Of a stretch of 64,000 bases of DNA, positions 33,741 to 64,000 are shown in pieces (within the stretch, counting starts at the first letter, position 1; each line of letters begins with the position of its first letter). The translations under genes and the position numbers were made by a program. Below the pieces are notes generated by a model that did not search any database, was not told the DNA's origin, and was given only the letters and a program-made list of their open reading frames with translations. Origin of the DNA: Blastobasis lacticolella (Eukaryota; Arthropoda; Insecta; Lepidoptera; Blastobasidae); the NCBI GenBank assembly GCA_905147135.1, contig LR990055.1:3287001-3351000 (forward strand). The letters run 5' to 3'.

Positions 33741-33744
33741 TCCT

Positions 33745-35394
33745 CTAATATAATTTTTAAATATTTTAATTTTATAAAATAAATAATCCTTCTCTTCTAT
33801 ATTTAAAACCGATAATAATTATCTTTCACCTTTTCGAGCTATCTGTGCGGGAGCGTATCGATACTTAATTCCTAGTGTCAAAAATAAACTGAGAAGGGTT
33901 TTTACTGGTGTGAAAGAAGACGTATCAAGCCGAGGAGACCGCCTGGGAGATCCTTGGGAGGTACCCACCACTGCTGTCTTTCTACCACAAAGCAACAGTG
34001 ATTGCGTTATATTCCGGTTTAAAGTTTAAGGAACACAGTGTCATTACCGGTATGACGTCCACCTGTGTTTTCAACTAGCTAGCCGAAACCACAGGACCTA
34101 CAAATTAGAAATTTTACCAGAGTTTCGTTGCAAACGATATATGAAAGTATTATTGAATTCCCGTAGGAGTTCATTCATTTTCGAGGCTCTTTTAAGCACC
34201 CATAAATCGGATCTTATTCATAAGAGGGTACTTTTCTGTCTCGACACCTTAACACATTCATCCGTGATAAATCCAATAGATTAACTGGGAACAGGACCAA
34301 CCTAGCCGTCTGTTTTCACCTACACCTTTTTAATGCTTATAACAATAAAAGCCAGGGAATATAATAAAACAGTGGCGTACGTACGTCGTACATGCCATGC
34401 ACCGTGGGAAACACAGGTGTCGGCCGTGTGTCCCTACGAGTACACGTATCATATGGGATTCAAGATACAAGCAAACGCGAACAGCTGTTTCACTAATTAT
34501 ATTGGCGAAAATAATCTCTATGCCTCTTGCCTTGCGCCCTTGAACAGAGAGTTTGATCCTTACAATTCAACGCCCCCTGTGACTGTCAAAACACAACACA
34601 AACAAAACACAGATGCCTTTTTTACACTTTATTGCCTGTGGCCTCGTGGTCTTAATATTGTCCACTACGGTGTTCTCTTAGGTGTAAAACAAATTGTGAA
34701 ACAACGTTTTGCCAAAAAAAGATACACATTTGACTTTTGATACTTGAATGAAGTCCAGAATTACAAATTCTGTGTCTTTTACAGCTCATGGAAGTTGCTA
34801 ATTTGTCTCGCAGTCCAATACCATTTCGCCTTCGTCTATGACTTGGACCACGAGTAATGTCATGAAATTTTAAAATTCCCAACCTAGACATTTGATTCTA
34901 AAATTATCTTCGTCCCTAACGTAATTATGCGTCATTATTCCCAGCATGACATACCTGACTGGTGTTCTCTTTGTTTCGTTCACTCAATTATTCAGTAAAG
35001 TTTCAGTACCTGCTGTAATTTCAGTCATGGCACGGAGTCACGATGGGGAATCGTGGGTTCGCAATATCTATCGGTTCTCGGAAAGTTGGCTAAGTTTTCA
35101 TGTCCTGATACCCCGGGGAACTTTGATTAAAGTTGGCAAACCTAGCCGTTTAACTGAACATCCAATCAATTTGAAAAAAACTGACATCGAGGAATTTGGA
35201 TTAATTTTAAAATTTGTAGCTAACTTGCTTGGTGAAGGTAAAGTTGCTTGCTATAAATTTTTAATGCATCTATTACGACTAGGTCTGGGTCAGCGTGCGT
35301 TGTGTATATTATAACTATCTATCTCAGTGTGCCTAGACGTATTACAATGCCTTAATACATATTATGTATTAATATAGTATATGTCTATTTTATT
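33745..35394. other. Spacer with two unrecognised ORFs
   Basis: Open frames of 135 codons (34333-34740, +) and 122 codons (34946-35314, +) lack domain motifs, signal peptides or splice-consistent neighbours, and are left uncalled. No repeat was recognised. Confidence 0.35.
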
Positions 35395-35625
35395 CATATA
35401 TACCTATTAGTATGTATAGAATATTATGTATGTATTTATTTATAGTATATAATTATTGTGCACGTTGTATCTGCGTATATCTATCACATCTCTCTTTTTG
35501 TAGGCCTGCTGGAAGATATATCTTTTTAGAGATAAGTAGTGCCTGTTGTCTAATATCTAATTTGTACTATATCTTTAATTTTCTTGTGTACAATAAATTC
35601 TTAAATAAAAAAATAAAAATAGAAA
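35395..35625 (+). mobile_element. LINE family G 3' UTR stub
   Basis: 'TTATTGTGCACGTTGTATCTGCG...TTTGTAGGCCTGCTGGAAGA...TTGTGTACAATAAATTCTTAAATAAAAAAATAAAAA', close to the copy at 22905. Confidence 0.6.
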
Positions 35626-36069
35626 AAATATTTGGACTTCACATTTATTAACTAAGCGTTCACTACATAAGGCAGCGCGTGGATGATGCCTCTGGTATTG
35701 CCATCAGGCGGTCTGTAAGCTTGTTTGCCACGTCAGTGATATAAAAAAATACAGTGGAAGGTTATTCTTACCTATACGTAATCGATTCTCGAGAACCTTT
35801 TGCCCTTTCGGCCATCGGTTCTACGAGCTATGTGACCTCAGCGATATCGCTCATATATATGTATTATGAGCTTATGCCAAATTCATTTTTACATGAAAAG
35901 AGTAAATGGTTTCTAATATTGTGTCTCTCTTCGTATTTTCCTATAATTATAAAATAAAGTTAATTAAGTAAAGAATTAAATAAAGTTATATATGTTTGAG
36001 ATAAAATCCCGAACAACTAAACCGGTTTAGGCCGCTTTGCCTGCCAATGTCTTCCACGAAAACTACAAT

Positions 36070-36170
36070 CTGGAATAGGCTGTTTCTAGACAGCGATGTT
36101 CCATCCTCGGCTGTATCGTCACATAACATCAGGTGAGATGGCGGTCAAATGATTGCCTAATATAATATAG
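36070..36170 (+). mobile_element. LINE family E 3' stub, short
   Basis: 'GGAATAGGCTGTTTCTAGACAGCGATGTTCCATCCTCGGCTGTATCGTCACATAAC...GGTGAGATGGCGGTCAAATG', followed by TAATATAATA. Confidence 0.6.
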
Positions 36171-36691
36171 TAAGTCTGTAATTGTGGCTACTCACCACCA
36201 TCCGGCTTCATCCAGTGGCATAATCGAATAGGCATGATCAAGCCAGACTTACTCCACAAACCGTCAAATGGCATGACGTCCTTCCAAAAGTTCTTCCCAC
36301 ACGGTCAGTTTGGCATGAAGCCATTTTTACAAGCTTTTATTTAACTTGCACTATTCGTATGTATATAAGTTGTCCGTCAAAATTTGCAAACCATTATTCG
36401 ACCATATATTGTTATCCGTTGAGCTGAAATTTGATATACCTATGTAACTTAGATGACAGTGCATTAATATGGTATCAAGGAGCTGGTCTGGTGATGAAGT
36501 CGAAAGGTGGTCTTAGGAACTAATGAATAGGTACTATACCGCACGATATAAGCTTGTTTTAAAAATAAATTATTTATTTAGAACTACTTATCATGCCACT
36601 TGCGCCTTGGCGCCGCTTGCGGCATGGTGGTGGCCACCATAACTGACCATTATTGGCCTTTAGTTATCTTGTTCATGCCTCTGTCCCCCAG

Positions 36692-36740
36692 GAGTCTGCG
36701 TCTCATCTGAATATGCACCGGCCTCGCGACGGCCGCCGCG
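36692..36740 (+). other. Likely 5' UTR part of kinase exon 1
   Basis: A candidate splice acceptor CTCTGTCCCCCAG ends at 36691, so the first coding exon may be preceded by one or more non-coding exons upstream. An in-frame TGA at 36708-36710 bars a longer N-terminus. An out-of-frame ATG lies at 36713. Confidence 0.4.
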
Positions 36741-62682
<25,942 letters not shown>

Positions 62683-63787
62683 CTATATGGACGTGGCTTC
62701 TGGAAAGCCACGTACTTCTACTGAACCTGGGCCCATAACCTATACGACTTGTCATTTCATCCATTCGATAAATCTGATTTGAACCAATTCAAATGGTTCC
62801 AATTTGAACTTGTCATTTCATCTTTACATTGAAACTTGTGGACCAAAATTCCCGTGTTCGGGACCTGTTGTGGGGCAGGCTCTCAAATTGATAGCGTAGG
62901 TTTATTACAGTTAGAAAGTTGTTGGTTCTTCAGTGAATTGTGTATATGAGACTTGGTTTGTTGGCATAGTTGTAAAGTTAATTCAAGTCTTAATATTAAA
63001 ACACTATCTTAAGATACTCTTGACAAAGAATAATGTAGTCTTTGGACTGCCTTGTCAAGGGCGATAAAATATACATATTTTGAAATTGAATAAAAATTGT
63101 TATCAAATTATTATTGAAATGCAGATAAAGTTTCGGATTTATCTAATGAGTGAATGAAGTAAGACTGCAAACCTAGATATACTACAAAATAGAGCATAAT
63201 TAGAGCATTTGTCTTTTTGTGATATACGTATTTAACTTTTTTGAACATTTTTCTTTTTCTTGTTAGAAGGACACAAAGTTGAAAACTGCTCGTACGTTTT
63301 CTAGTTTCTGGCACCATTTATGTACAAAGACTTTTCAAAGGTTCAAATAATATTGTAGTACTTAGCCTGATATGGTGTCGACGGAATGAAAATATATGCT
63401 ATGTGCGAGAACTTTGTTTCTTCTTTCATAAAAGTTGCGATTCAAACATGATTTCAGTTTGTTGCGAATGACATGCATTCTTTATTTATTATTTAATTAT
63501 TTATTTCAGTCTATAAACGGTAGAGTTATTTTATTTACCTATACTGTATAAGTCTGGAGCAGAGCTATGTAATGCGAATAGTTACTTTCCTAGAGTTTCT
63601 TAAAAATTATAACACTGCCAAAGTTTTGGAGAATTTTGTTGTTGTACGTATGTAATTGATGTATTTTGAGGCGTTTTGTGTAAGTAGGTTTCTTTCGACG
63701 TGTGAAAGGAACACGTTTGTAAATATTGTATAGTGTTAAACAGTTTATTACACGCGATATTAATAAATACTTTACAAAATCTTGACG
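62683..63787 (+). other. Putative 3' UTR of the kinase gene
   Basis: AT-rich sequence after the stop. Polyadenylation-type AATAAA lies at 63089-63094 and 63762-63767; another at 63872 is beyond. 62733-62822 contains a doubled ACTTGTCATTTCATC. Which signal is used cannot be told. Confidence 0.5.
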
Positions 63788-64000
63788 GCGCCTGGTTTTT
63801 TTTAAAACTAGGCCCCTAACCTCTTATCCATTAAAAGTGCCTACGTTTTTAATTTCAGGGAATGAAAAGGTAATAAAACACACAGTTCCTTATATTTTTT
63901 TATTCTAATTGGCAGTTTATGACTAAACACAATAGAAATTTAGTTCTACAGTATCAAAGGATACAAAATAAATAGCGAATTGCAATATTTTACCAAACTT

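Noticed and set aside
34333..35314. Two plus-strand ORFs of 135 and 122 codons
   Set aside because: No motif, no signal peptide, no splice-consistent neighbour. Chance open frames are expected at this length.

Overview
The window looks like a piece of a lepidopteran (moth or butterfly) nuclear genome. The evidence is a single protein gene with short GT-AG exons spread over about 26 kb, very dense transposon debris, and repeat types I associate with Lepidoptera: RTE LINEs ending in (GAT)n, tRNA-derived SINEs, short Helitron-like pieces ending in CTAG, and many foldback MITEs. No prokaryotic, viral, CRISPR or rRNA features were seen. The species cannot be named from the sequence alone.

Bases 1-36,690 show no convincing host gene. 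The left edge holds the reverse transcriptase ORF of an RTE-type LINE that is open to the window boundary. The rest is AT-rich intergenic or far-upstream intronic sequence sprinkled with three recurrent SINE families (called A, B and C here), 3'-end stubs of several non-LTR retrotransposons (families D, E, F and G here), Helitron-like pieces and foldback MITEs.

Bases 36,741-62,682 (+) hold one complete gene, a CDKL2/CDKL3-type CDK-like serine/threonine kinase. I assembled it from 15 coding exons whose phases all agree, giving 517 codons plus a stop. Exons 1-7 encode the kinase domain: GEGSYG loop, VAIKK lysine, HRD, DLG, TEY activation motif and APE. Exons 8-15 encode a proline-, serine- and lysine-rich tail. 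The introns carry most of the interesting structure. The activation-segment exon is tandemly duplicated (exon 4 and a partial copy 4'). The end of exon 6 with its splice donor is repeated four times in a 187-bp array. Intron 5 contains a broken R1/LOA/I-type LINE on the minus strand, itself split inside its RNase H region by a 4.7-kb element with perfect 31-bp terminal inverted repeats and a TATA target duplication. That element in turn carries a hAT-type MITE with an exact 8-bp target duplication. Intron 8 carries an AT-rich decayed LINE, and introns 11-12 carry large foldback and tandem MITE-like repeats.

Bases 62,683-64,000 are the likely 3' UTR with AATAAA candidates at 63,089, 63,762 and 63,872, then AT-rich flank. 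Family assignments rest on motif recognition by eye. Exon boundaries were read manually and are consistent in phase, but no transcript data were available.
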